Shown in pieces: positions 44,761-52,408 of a DNA stretch of 64,000 nucleotides; the stretch's first letter is position 1; the number at the start of each line of letters is the position of its first letter. Position numbers and translations under genes: made by a program. The DNA is taken from positions 1 through 64,000 of the forward strand of contig NZ_QPJL01000007.1 in the NCBI RefSeq assembly GCF_003337565.1, given 5' to 3'. The notes beneath the pieces were generated by a model. The model worked only from the letters and a program-made list of their open reading frames with translations, ran no database searches and was not told where the DNA came from. Origin of the DNA: Paracoccus lutimaris (lineage in GTDB: Bacteria; Pseudomonadota; Alphaproteobacteria; Rhodobacterales; Rhodobacteraceae).

Positions 44761-45098
44761 TCCTGTTCCAGCAGCAGGCCCTTCGAGACGTAGGTCAGCT
44801 GGAACGCCTCGAAGATCGGCCAGACATCGAGCAGCGCGTCGATGGCCTCGGGGCTCGGATCGATGGGCTTGCCGTCCGCATCGCCGATACCGTCCCAGGC
44901 GAGCACCGCGCGACGCGCCAGTGCTTTTGCAAAAGCGACGGCGCGCTCCTCGTCGGAGGCGTCCTCGGGCACCCCCTCGACAGCGGGATCGCTGCGTGTC
45001 GCGACCATCAGCGCGGTGGTCAATGGGCGGAGTTGCACCCGCACGCCGGGGGTGAGGTCATGCCAGCGCGGGGCGTTGGTCAGGTCGAGCGTCAGCAT
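44643..45098 (-). CDS. tail assembly chaperone, G part
   Basis: A 151-residue product from ATG 45098 (MLTLDLTNAPRWHDLTPGVRV), with the conserved body DEERAVAFAKALARRAVLAWDGIGDADGKP and EAIDALLDVWPIFEAFQLTYVSKGLLLEQEK. After the slippery site the zero frame goes on as a low-complexity Ala/Pro/Lys tail. The IS110 element lies directly upstream and cuts it off from the tail tube gene, so its expression now depends on read-through or a promoter in the IS. Confidence 0.8.
   Translation of the reverse strand: MLTLDLTNAPRWHDLTPGVRVQLRPLTTALMVATRSDPAVEGVPEDASDEERAVAFAKALARRAVLAWDGIGDADGKPIDPSPEAIDALLDVWPIFEAFQLTYVSKGLLLEQEKNASAPSLNGPSAGASATAKPAHPTRAASKPARTARRG
44754..44760 (-). other. -1 ribosomal frameshift site A-AAA-AAC
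   Basis: On the minus strand seven A and a C read GAA-AAA-AAC in the G frame; the heptamer A-AAA-AAC (44760 down to 44754) allows a -1 slip to AAA-AAA. The slipped frame runs on to 44416 and the tape-measure start, as in G/GT systems of tailed phages. Confidence 0.78.
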
Positions 45099-45116
45099 CA
45101 ATAGTATCCGTTTTGA

Positions 45117-46049
45117 TCAAGGGTTGATTTCGGCCCATTTCCGGTCGTCCCGGATCAGGGCGTTGGCGAGGACGATGAGCTTTCGCATCACCGCCGTGAT
45201 GGCGACTTTCCAGGGCTTTCCGGCAGCGATGAGCGTCCGGTGGACTTGCTGGAGCGGGGCGTTGAAGCGGGTCGCGATCACAGCGGGCATGAACAGCATG
45301 CAACGGAGAGCAGTGCGGCCTCCGCCGATACGGGCCTTGCCCTTCCACGTTCCCGACTGCCGCGTGATAGGTGCGAGGCCTGCGAGGCTCGCAGCTTCCT
45401 TCGAACTCATCGCCCCGAGCTCCGGCATCTCGATGATCAGGGCGATGGCGGCGACGGGCCCGACGCCGGGGATCGACGTCAGGATCTCGTAGCGCCTGGC
45501 GAGCCCGGGATCGGCTTTGATCCGGGAGCGCAGTTCCCTGTCGATCTGCGCGATCTGGGTGTCGATCTGGCGAAGGCGCGCGCGCAGCTGCGCCAGGACG
45601 ATCTTGTTGCGCGCCATGCCGATCCGGTTTCGGCAGGCCGTCCGATCCTTGATCAGAGCAACCCGAGCGACATGCAGCTCCTTGATTTCGTGCAGTTCGT
45701 CAGTTTTGACCGGGGTCGCCTCGAGGCCGAGCACGGTACCCATCCGTGCAAGCATCTCCGCATCGACGCGGTCGGTCTTCGCTCCCTGTCCGGTAGCCTG
45801 CGCGAAGCGTCGCGCCCGTGCGGGGTTCACCTTGACGTTGTGATGGCCGAAAGCCGCAAGCGCGGCCTCCAGATCGCGGTGATAGCGCCCGGTCGCCTCG
45901 TAGACGACGCGGAGCGGTGCCGCCCCGAGCCACTTGCGCATGGCCTTCAAGCCGGACGCGTCGTTGCCGAAGCGGGCTCGTTTGCCGTCCGAGATACGGT
46001 AGATGTCGAGTGTGGTCTTCGAGATGTCGATCCCGATAGTGTCGGTCAT
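45117..46049 (-). CDS. IS110-family transposase
   Basis: A 310-residue DEDD-type recombinase from ATG 46049 (MTDTIGIDISKTTLDIYR). The N-terminal RuvC-like part has the first Asp in IGIDISK, a Glu in VVYEATGRYHRDLE and the acidic pair in TDRVDAEMLARMG; the C-terminal transposase_20 part has ILTSIPGVGPVAAIALI and the serine-containing MSSKEAASLAGLAPITRQSG. The frame is intact. IS110 recombinases act with a bridge RNA from the non-coding end of the element; here the longer non-coding end is upstream. Confidence 0.92.
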   Translation of the reverse strand: MTDTIGIDISKTTLDIYRISDGKRARFGNDASGLKAMRKWLGAAPLRVVYEATGRYHRDLEAALAAFGHHNVKVNPARARRFAQATGQGAKTDRVDAEMLARMGTVLGLEATPVKTDELHEIKELHVARVALIKDRTACRNRIGMARNKIVLAQLRARLRQIDTQIAQIDRELRSRIKADPGLARRYEILTSIPGVGPVAAIALIIEMPELGAMSSKEAASLAGLAPITRQSGTWKGKARIGGGRTALRCMLFMPAVIATRFNAPLQQVHRTLIAAGKPWKVAITAVMRKLIVLANALIRDDRKWAEINP

Positions 46050-46258
46050 GGTCTTTTCGCCTCCTGGCCTTGTCATTCGGGGCAAGGACGCGAGGTCTTC
46101 CCCATGTATCCGTTCAGGACATTCGAAAAGGCGGGGGCGATCACACTACTGACCGGCCCTCTCCGACCATCTCCACAACGATCCGTCCCCCGCCGCTGTC
46201 CGGCATATTTGAGGTGCCGGACAGCGGCTCCCGTATCGCACGGGAACCGGGGGAAATC
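46050..46258 (-). other. IS110 5' non-coding end, possible bridge RNA region
   Basis: About 209 bases without a gene upstream of the transposase. It contains a perfect 12-bp stem (GCCGCTGTCCGG at 46192-46203 with CCGGACAGCGGC at 46217-46228) and a smaller CCCGT/ACGGG hairpin beside it. In the IS110 group the bridge RNA is encoded in this position. Part of the stretch could instead be a phage terminator after the tail tube gene. Confidence 0.4.
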
Positions 46259-47203
46259 TTAAGACAAGGTCTCCACGTCGTTCACGAGGGTTGCGGTGCA
46301 CATCCGGCCGACGACGCTGTCGCGCGCCGCCTGCCAGTCGAAGGTGGCCTGCACGCCTTGCGGCCCCGAGATCTCGATGCGCGGACGCGGCAGGTAGACG
46401 GCGTGCACGGTGAAGGTGAAGCTTTCGCCGGACGGCAGGAGGTAGGCGAACTCCATCTCGCAGGCCTCGCCGTTGATTGCCTGCGTCACCAGCGTCTGGT
46501 CGGCGAAGCGCACCTCGATCCGGCCGGTCAGCGCGGCGATGGACGGGTCCGCGCCGTCGATGCGGCCATCCGAGCGGATGGTCTCGATCCGGTCGAGGTT
46601 GTTGGCATAGGTGATCTCGGCCGAGACCACGTTGCCGAGGGCGGACCCATTCCGCGTGATCGCCCCGTTGAAATGCCCGAAGCGCTTCAGCTCCAGCGCG
46701 GCGGGCGTTCCGGCGCTGGTCGTGGTGCCGACCGTCTCGCCCTGCGCCACCAGCCGGGCTGTCGCGGTCAGGAGCCCGGATCGCTGCATCTGCCAGGTGA
46801 TCTGGTCGAGCACGCAGCCCGAGTACATCGCGTAGCGCGGCACCTCGGGCATGCCGGTCTCGATCGACATGCTGGGCAGCGTCCAGGACCCCGACTGGAA
46901 CTCGTGGCTGTAGGGCGCCTCCGCACCCGTGGTCGTCGGTGTCCCGAAGGCCGCCTTCAGCCAGAACCCGAAAGCCTCGGCGTCGAGCGGCACGACGACG
47001 TCGCCATCGGCCGTGACCGCATCCTTGATCGGCGCCAGCGGATCGCGGCCGTAGCCGAGAAGCTCCGAGTTCAGCAGTGGCTGCTCGGCGCCGAGCGAGG
47101 TGCTGGCGAAGGGCATGCGGGTGAAGCCGCTGGCGGGCGGCGTTCCATAGGTCGTCTCGAACGCAAGCGCCATCAGCGCCCGCGCCCCCTGGGCTCGTGC
47201 CAT
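46259..47203 (-). CDS. phage major tail tube protein
   Basis: A 314-residue tail tube subunit. It starts ARAQGARALMALAFETTYGTPPASGFTRMPF, a motif common in tube proteins of alphaproteobacterial siphophages, followed by beta-rich segments and EVRFADQTLVTQAINGEACEMEFAYL near the C terminus. Its place after the tail terminator and before the chaperones and tape measure fits. The IS110 element follows its stop codon closely. Confidence 0.82.
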   Translation of the reverse strand: MARAQGARALMALAFETTYGTPPASGFTRMPFASTSLGAEQPLLNSELLGYGRDPLAPIKDAVTADGDVVVPLDAEAFGFWLKAAFGTPTTTGAEAPYSHEFQSGSWTLPSMSIETGMPEVPRYAMYSGCVLDQITWQMQRSGLLTATARLVAQGETVGTTTSAGTPAALELKRFGHFNGAITRNGSALGNVVSAEITYANNLDRIETIRSDGRIDGADPSIAALTGRIEVRFADQTLVTQAINGEACEMEFAYLLPSGESFTFTVHAVYLPRPRIEISGPQGVQATFDWQAARDSVVGRMCTATLVNDVETLS

Positions 47204-47227
47204 GGTGTTCTCCTCGGGTTGTCGGGA

Positions 47228-47647
47228 TCAGCCGAGCGGATCGGCCGTGGAATAGTGCAGCACCACCGGGATCACGGCCGCCTTCAGGCTGGCCGCGCCC
47301 TCGACCGGCAGATCGACCGGGCGCGGGGCTTCGGCCTCGACCCAGTCGCAGAGCCCGCCCAGCGTCCGGTCGGCGGCAAGCGCTGCGCCGATGCTGGCGG
47401 TCAGCGTGTCGAACGCAGCGTCGCGATCGGCGCCCTGAACGACCGCCTCGATCTCGGCGCGGTGCTGGTAGTGGTAGCGCAGGGGCGACAGCGTGACTTC
47501 GGGCTCGCCTGGTTCGCCGTCGCGCAGGATCAGCAGGCCTTCGGCCGGGACGCGCTCGGGTAGCACCTCGCCGCGGAGGGCGGTGGCGGGCAGCGCCGAG
47601 AGCCGCGCGTGCAGCGCGGTGAGGATGGTTTCGCGAGGGGTGGGCAT
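47228..47647 (-). CDS. phage tail terminator-like protein (gpU-type)
   Basis: A 139-residue protein from ATG 47647 (PTPRETILTALHARLSALPATALRGE). The middle YHYQHRAEIEAVVQGADRDAAFDTLTASIGAALAADRTLGGL is typical of minor tail/terminator proteins preceding the tube gene. A GTG at 47656 is a possible alternative start. The oppositely oriented insert (47735-48112) lies directly upstream. Confidence 0.68.
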   Translation of the reverse strand: MPTPRETILTALHARLSALPATALRGEVLPERVPAEGLLILRDGEPGEPEVTLSPLRYHYQHRAEIEAVVQGADRDAAFDTLTASIGAALAADRTLGGLCDWVEAEAPRPVDLPVEGAASLKAAVIPVVLHYSTADPLG

Positions 47648-47734
47648 ATCTGTCACGCGACTCCGCGCTTGACGTTTGTTTCGAGGGTGTTTGGATTAAT
47701 GAAGGCCGCGCGGAACCAAGCGGTGGGAGGAAAG

Positions 47735-48112
47735 ATGCTGCTTGATCCGCATAGACTCGAAGAACAGCTACGAGCGGCAACAGCCATCGATGCTGCCGTC
47801 CGCGACGCCTATTTGACCTTTGCCCATGCTCATTTTCCTGGCGGGACCACGGTGCGCCCGGCCGGACATGGTTACATAGAACGAGAACTTCGTTTCGAAG
47901 CCAAGGGCGACTGGCTGTATTCAGCTGTCCTGAATCAGAAGTGGGTCCTGTGGTACTTTCGGAAGCCTGCCTTGAATGCAGGGCTTATTGATCCGGGCAA
48001 GACCAAAGAGCACTTTCCCGCTTCGGAAGAAACGTCACGCGGGGAAATCAAGCTTCGAGTTCGTAGTTCGCCAGAGGCACTTGCTGTGTTGAAGTGGGTG
48101 GGCGCTGAATAA
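47735..48112 (+). CDS. moron-like gene of unknown function
   Basis: A 125-residue protein read against the phage late operon. ATG 47735 is preceded by GGGAGGAAAG, a strong ribosome binding site; an earlier in-frame ATG at 47699 has none. Upstream, TTGACG (47669-47674) with an AT-rich element near 47692-47700 could be its own promoter. The product (LLDPHRLEEQLRAATAIDAAV, TVRPAGHGYIERELRFEAKGDWLYSAVLNQKWVLWYFRKPAL) is soluble with no domain I recognise. Opposite strand, own promoter and lower GC than its neighbours are the marks of a moron expressed from the prophage. Confidence 0.72.
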   Translation: MLLDPHRLEEQLRAATAIDAAVRDAYLTFAHAHFPGGTTVRPAGHGYIERELRFEAKGDWLYSAVLNQKWVLWYFRKPALNAGLIDPGKTKEHFPASEETSRGEIKLRVRSSPEALAVLKWVGAE

Positions 48113-48154
48113 TGCGCTCCGTCGAGCGTCCGGTTTATTCCAATGGTTGCGCAC

Positions 48155-48787
48155 TCATCCAAGCCGCCCCTCAACCCAATTCGCCACGATCAGACCCGGC
48201 ACGCTGTCCAGCGCCCGCTCGGCATCCCGGTCTAGGTTGAGCCGCTTCGGCAGCTTGACCTGCGGCACCAGCAGGAAGATCGGCACCGTCGTGCGCCCGC
48301 GGCCAGTCTTCGAGCGTGACGCGACACCGAGCCCACGACTGTTCAGCCGTCCCTCTGCCACCAGCAGGCTGGGCCCGCGGCGACGGTAGACGAAGCGGAG
48401 CCGCAGCCCCCGGCGGCGCTCCCATTCGCCGGGGGTGATCCTGCCGCCGCGCAGGCCGCGTCCGGCGGCTGGCGTCGGGATCGCAAGCCAGAACCCGTCC
48501 TTGGAGCGGATCAGCGGCCCGGTGTCGTGAGCGCCGACGATGACCGGGGCCTTGGACCACACGAGCGCCGCGGCGTTCAGGCTCTCGCCGGCCTTCGGGA
48601 AGGTCTGGCTCCGGATCGAGTTGGCGAGCCGCCGGCCGAGCCCCGCGCCGGTGATCTGGCCGCGCCAGGCGGTCTTCAGCCCGGTGCCCGCCTCGCGCAT
48701 AGCGGCGGTGACGGCCTTCTCTCCGGCCTTCACCTCTGCCGCCATGGCGGCGACGAGGTCCGGGGTGATGTCGAGCTTCAGCTTCAT
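48155..48787 (-). CDS. DUF6441 phage structural protein
   Basis: A 210-residue protein, KLKLDITPDLVAAMAAEVKAGEKAVTAAMREAGTGLKTAWRGQI at the start and ending in DSVPGLIVANWVEGRLG. It matches the DUF6441 type found between head-tail adaptor and tail terminator genes in related prophages, the place of HK97 gp10-like tail completion proteins. No catalytic motif is visible; a head-tail connector role is inferred from position. Confidence 0.7.
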   Translation of the reverse strand: MKLKLDITPDLVAAMAAEVKAGEKAVTAAMREAGTGLKTAWRGQITGAGLGRRLANSIRSQTFPKAGESLNAAALVWSKAPVIVGAHDTGPLIRSKDGFWLAIPTPAAGRGLRGGRITPGEWERRRGLRLRFVYRRRGPSLLVAEGRLNSRGLGVASRSKTGRGRTTVPIFLLVPQVKLPKRLNLDRDAERALDSVPGLIVANWVEGRLG

Positions 48788-48792
48788 CGCGA

Positions 48793-49107
48793 TCAGGCCG
48801 GACGCAGATCCACTGTCCAGACCAGCCGTTCGCGGTCGCGGACGGGCTCGCCCTGGATGAGGAAGGCCTCGCCGTCGATCTCGATGCGGTCGCCGGGACG
48901 CGGGTTGGCCACCTCGGAAAGGCGCAGATCGAGCCGGGTGCTCTCCGACCAGATCCGCGCCTCGCCGAAACTGGTGACGTCGTCGGGGCGCCGCAGGATG
49001 GCGCGGACCAGCGAAGGCGCGCCGCCCTCGGCGATGTAGACGATGTCACTCGCGAGATGCGCATCCGCGAAGAGCGCCTCGAGGGCGGATGCGAACGCGC
49101 TGGCCAT
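48793..49107 (-). CDS. phage head-tail adaptor-like protein
   Basis: A 104-residue protein (ASAFASALEALFADAHLASDIVYI, then ARIWSESTRLDLRLSEVANPRPGDRIEIDGEAFLIQGEPVRDRERLVWTVDLRP) of the size and pattern of head-tail joining proteins (lambda gpFII-like): a short helix followed by a beta barrel. Its start at 49107 is back to back with the oppositely oriented nuclease gene. Confidence 0.68.
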   Translation of the reverse strand: MASAFASALEALFADAHLASDIVYIAEGGAPSLVRAILRRPDDVTSFGEARIWSESTRLDLRLSEVANPRPGDRIEIDGEAFLIQGEPVRDRERLVWTVDLRPA

Positions 49108-49122
49108 GGCTATACTGCTCCC

Positions 49123-49968
49123 ATGAAACAGGAATCGATTTCAGAACGCCCGACGAGGGTCCGAGCCGTCCAGGCGCTGTCAGAGGCGTTCATGGGCCAG
49201 CACCCGGACACGTCCCTCGACCCGAAGGGCTACGTTGCAGATTTTCGCGACACCCTGCTTCCGCAGGTCACGCTGAAGGATTTCGAAGCAGACCTGTCCT
49301 CAGGCGACGGCAACGAGCTGCAGACCAAGTTCCGGGCGGCCCATTCTTCATCTGGGCTGGCGGTCAACTGCTTCGCGCCGTTTCGGAGCCGGATCGCCGA
49401 CCTCGCCATGCCGATGGCTGCCGGTTTCGACGATCTTCGCTTCGAACGGAAATGCCCCACCGGACTCCGCGGCGGCCGTGCACCCAACCTCGATGTCGTG
49501 CTTTCGGGCCCCGGCGGCGTGGTCGGGATCGAGTCGAAGCTGACCGAACACCTGTCGCCCCACCGAGCCGAATTCTCACCCGCATACGAGGAGCAGATCA
49601 GAGACTCGCGGCGCGACCAGGGATACTTCCGCGAAATGCTGCGCCTCCGGGATCGGCCAGACAAGTACACCTGGCTCGACGCTGCGCAGCTTATCAAGCA
49701 TGCGTTCGGACTGGCACGCAGCTTCCCCGACCGACCGGTGACGCTGCTTTATCTGTTCTGGGAGCCCGCGAACCCAACCGCCGGTCCCGAGTTTGTGGCC
49801 CATCGAGACGAGATCGAGGAGTTCAGGGCGCGCGTGGCAGGATCATCGCCGGCGTTCGAGGCGATGAGCTATCCCGAACTCTGGCGCTTCTGGCAGGATA
49901 CCGAACCGGCCGACTGGCTGGTCCGGCATCTCAGCGATCTTCACGCCCGATACGGCGTCACGCTCTGA
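49123..49968 (+). CDS. PD-(D/E)XK nuclease, PGN_0703-like putative restriction enzyme (moron)
   Basis: A 281-residue protein on the strand opposite to the phage head genes, fitted exactly between the adaptor start (49107) and the capsid stop (49970). The core PNLDVVLSGPGGVVGIESKLTEHL carries the PD-(D/E)XK pattern: D124, E137 and K139. The surroundings (SPAYEEQIRDSRRDQGYFREML, PVTLLYLFWEPANPTAGPEF) resemble the PGN_0703 putative restriction endonuclease family. ATG 49123 has no ribosome binding site, but TATACT (49111-49116) lies 6 bases before it, so the message may be leaderless with its own promoter. A cognate methylase is not adjacent. Likely a prophage-expressed anti-phage nuclease; that role is inference. 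Confidence 0.78.
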   Translation: MKQESISERPTRVRAVQALSEAFMGQHPDTSLDPKGYVADFRDTLLPQVTLKDFEADLSSGDGNELQTKFRAAHSSSGLAVNCFAPFRSRIADLAMPMAAGFDDLRFERKCPTGLRGGRAPNLDVVLSGPGGVVGIESKLTEHLSPHRAEFSPAYEEQIRDSRRDQGYFREMLRLRDRPDKYTWLDAAQLIKHAFGLARSFPDRPVTLLYLFWEPANPTAGPEFVAHRDEIEEFRARVAGSSPAFEAMSYPELWRFWQDTEPADWLVRHLSDLHARYGVTL

Positions 49969-49969
49969 C

Positions 49970-50983
49970 TCAGGTCCGCCGTGCCGAGCGCAACACCTGC
50001 GGCCGTGTGCAGATCGGGAGCGGGTTGCTCTCGATCTCCAGCCGCACCCATTCGTCGCGGTCCCGGTCGGGGATCGTCCGGGCATAGAGCGGCTGGCCCA
50101 GCGTGTTCACCGTCTCGAAGGTGTCGGCTGGGGCGTAGTAGATCTCGAAGAGCCCCTCGATGCCTTCGGGATAGAAGAACGCCTTGTCGGCCGGGACCGT
50201 GAAGCCGACCCCGCCCCGGTAGCGGCGGAAGGTGATGCCGCCGAAGCTCACCTCGTCGGCCACGCGGCCGCGCAGGTCGGCGGCGGCTGCGGTATTGAGG
50301 TAAGTCTCCCGTACCTCCTTGTGGGCGACGAGATCGGCGAAGAAGGCCGAGCCGCATTCGGCACGAACCTGAACGGCGCCGGCCGAGAGCCCGCCCATCG
50401 AGTCCTCGACGCTCTCGATCAGCGCCTGGCAGCGCTTGCGCAGCGCCCCGGAGGCGGGGGTCGCGTTGTCGAGATCGAAGTCGATCTCGGCCGCCGGTGT
50501 GATCCCGAACTCGGTGAAGTAGTTCACCACCGTGGCGTGGTCCTTCGGGTCCTTCACCAGCCCCTGGATGCCGTTCAGCAGGTGGTACTCAAAAGTGGTC
50601 TCGGCGTCCTGGCGGAGCTTCCTGAGCCGGTAGGCCACTTCGGTCTGCACCTGTTGGGTTGCGCTTTCCGAGCCAAAGTCGCGGACGGACTGGATCTCGG
50701 AGGCCCAGAGCACGTCCTGCTTCTTGAACTGGCGGCAGACGAAGGCGCGCATCTCGCGGCGATCAGGAACCTGCTGCTCGTAGGCCGAGCCGCGCTCGGA
50801 GAACGGGATCAGCGACAGCGTGCCGTCCCGGCTCTCGATGACGACCGTGCGGGAGCGCACGCCGCGCGGGCTGAAGAGGGCCGAGCCCGAGAGCAGCGCG
50901 GGCTTGAAGGGGATGTTCTCGAGCGCGCGGGTCAGCTCGACGATGGTGAAGGCATCGCCTTCGAAGATGTCCATGGTGGCCAT
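49970..50983 (-). CDS. phage major capsid protein, lambda gpE family
   Basis: The 337-residue shell protein. The start ATG 50983 (MATMDIFEGDAFTIVELTRALENIPFKP) follows AGGAGG at a good distance. Typical parts: the N-terminal arm, RGVRSRTVVIESRDGTLSLIPFSERGS, and the C-terminal EIYYAPADTFETVNTLGQPLYAR with DEWVRLEIESNPLPICTRPQ. A longer upstream frame overlapping the gpD gene is rejected. It follows the decoration protein as in lambda. Confidence 0.92.
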   Translation of the reverse strand: MATMDIFEGDAFTIVELTRALENIPFKPALLSGSALFSPRGVRSRTVVIESRDGTLSLIPFSERGSAYEQQVPDRREMRAFVCRQFKKQDVLWASEIQSVRDFGSESATQQVQTEVAYRLRKLRQDAETTFEYHLLNGIQGLVKDPKDHATVVNYFTEFGITPAAEIDFDLDNATPASGALRKRCQALIESVEDSMGGLSAGAVQVRAECGSAFFADLVAHKEVRETYLNTAAAADLRGRVADEVSFGGITFRRYRGGVGFTVPADKAFFYPEGIEGLFEIYYAPADTFETVNTLGQPLYARTIPDRDRDEWVRLEIESNPLPICTRPQVLRSARRT

Positions 50984-51008
50984 GAGGATGCCTCCTGTCG
51001 GGATTGGA

Positions 51009-51374
51009 TCAGCGGACGAGGATGCCCGCGGCGAGGAGCGCCGTGTGGGCGGCCGCGATCTCGCCCTCGCTGGGGGTGCCCGCGAAGAAGAGGTCGTGGC
51101 GGTTGACGATGGCGGGTCCGCGAACGACGGCGACGGCGGGCGCATCGCCGGCGCTCGCATCCGCATTGCCCCAGAGCACCGCGACGGCTGTCTCGGTGCC
51201 GTCGACGGCGGCGGGATCGTGCGCGGCGTATTTGCCGGACGCGGTGATCTTGCCCAGCACCGTGCCGGGCTCAAGCGTGCCCGAGGCGACGGTGATCGTC
51301 TCGCGGGTGTAGTCGCGGAAGGCTTCCCAGACGAGGAAACCGCCGGGGTGCGTGCCTTCGACGAGCGTGGTCAT
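51009..51374 (-). CDS. phage head decoration protein, gpD family
   Basis: A 121-residue protein that stabilises the expanded capsid. It has the gpD features VEGTHPGGFLVWEAFRDYTRETITVASG, GTVLGKITASGKY and AVLWGNADASAGDAPAVAVVRGPAIVN. It lies between the protease and the major capsid genes, the lambda order. Confidence 0.9.
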   Translation of the reverse strand: MTTLVEGTHPGGFLVWEAFRDYTRETITVASGTLEPGTVLGKITASGKYAAHDPAAVDGTETAVAVLWGNADASAGDAPAVAVVRGPAIVNRHDLFFAGTPSEGEIAAAHTALLAAGILVR

Positions 51375-51378
51375 GGTG

Positions 51379-52404
51379 TCATCCTTTCAGCTTGAAGGTG
51401 CGGGCGACGATCTCGCCCCAGGGGCGCGCGGCCGAGGAGCGGCCGGGCTGCGGGTGATGGGGCACGATCTCGGGTTCGGCCTCGGCCTTGGCGGCGAGGA
51501 GCGCGGCGCGCACCTCGTCGAGGCTCGCGTTCTCTTCGAGGAAGCGGCCGGCCATCTGCGCCTGGCCGGCAAGGAGGCAGAGATCGATGACGGCGCGGGC
51601 GTGGCCGATGGCATCGGCCCGGATCGCGGCGGGATCCGGCGGCGCGCCGCTGGGAGGTGGCGTCTCGGCCGGAGGCTGAGCGGTGTCGGCGGCGGCGGCC
51701 TGCTCGTTTTCGACATCAGAAAGCTGATCGCCTTCGGCGGCCTCGTCGGTGTCCTCGTCCGCTTCGATCTCGACGCAGTCGGCCGCGTCGTCGGAGTCCT
51801 GATCCGCTTCGACCTGCTCTACCAACACCGGCGGCGCATTGCGGAAGCGCCCAATGTCGAAGTTCGCGGCGATGCGGACGGGCTCGATCAGCCGGTCGGC
51901 GAAGCCCTGCGCCACGGCGTCCGACGCGTCGAACCATGTCTCGGCGGCCATGAGCGCGGAGACCTCTTCCGGCGTCCGGCCGGATTTCGCGGCATAGCCG
52001 GAGACGAGGCTGCCCTTCACCTTGTCGAGCGCCTCGGCCATGGCGCGCATGTCCTCGGCCGTGCCCATCACGAGGCCGGCCGGGTCGTGGATCATCAGGA
52101 AGGCGTTCTCGGGCATGACGATCTCGTCGCCCGCCATGGCGACGTAGGATGCGGCGGAGGCGGCGATGCCGTCGATCCAGACGGTGACCGTGCCCTCGTG
52201 GCGCTTCAGCGCGTTGTGGATCGCCACCGCGTCGAAGACCGATCCGCCGGGGCTGTTGAGCCGCAGATCGACAGGCGTGCCCTCAGGCAGCGCGCCCAGT
52301 TCTGCCAGAAACCCCTTCGCCGAGACCCCGTAGGCGCCGATCTCGTCATAGATTGCTACTTCCGCACCGGTCCCCCGGGCGCGGATCGCATACCAGCTTG
52401 CCAT
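51379..52404 (-). CDS. head maturation protease, ClpP-like, with scaffold-like tail
   Basis: A 341-residue serine protease that processes the prohead. Residues about 1-185 form the ClpP-like domain with LRLNSPGGSVFDAVAIHNAL, nucleophile Ser in GIAASAASYVAMAGD (S83) and His in FLMIHDPAG (H106). After that comes a long acidic, alanine- and proline-rich stretch (about 200-270) and a helical C terminus, resembling an attached scaffold as in lambda gpC. It follows the portal gene with 4 bases between. Confidence 0.9.
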   Translation of the reverse strand: MASWYAIRARGTGAEVAIYDEIGAYGVSAKGFLAELGALPEGTPVDLRLNSPGGSVFDAVAIHNALKRHEGTVTVWIDGIAASAASYVAMAGDEIVMPENAFLMIHDPAGLVMGTAEDMRAMAEALDKVKGSLVSGYAAKSGRTPEEVSALMAAETWFDASDAVAQGFADRLIEPVRIAANFDIGRFRNAPPVLVEQVEADQDSDDAADCVEIEADEDTDEAAEGDQLSDVENEQAAAADTAQPPAETPPPSGAPPDPAAIRADAIGHARAVIDLCLLAGQAQMAGRFLEENASLDEVRAALLAAKAEAEPEIVPHHPQPGRSSAARPWGEIVARTFKLKG

Positions 52405-52408
52405 GTCG

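Larger units (their letters stand above)
45103..46258 (-). mobile_element. IS110-family insertion in the tail operon (approximate ends)
   Basis: A complete IS110 transposase with about 200 bases of non-coding DNA on its 5' side lies between the tail tube gene and the G chaperone gene, normally close neighbours. IS110 elements have no inverted repeats and often no target duplication, so the exact ends cannot be set; the limits given are those of the flanking phage genes. Confidence 0.75.
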
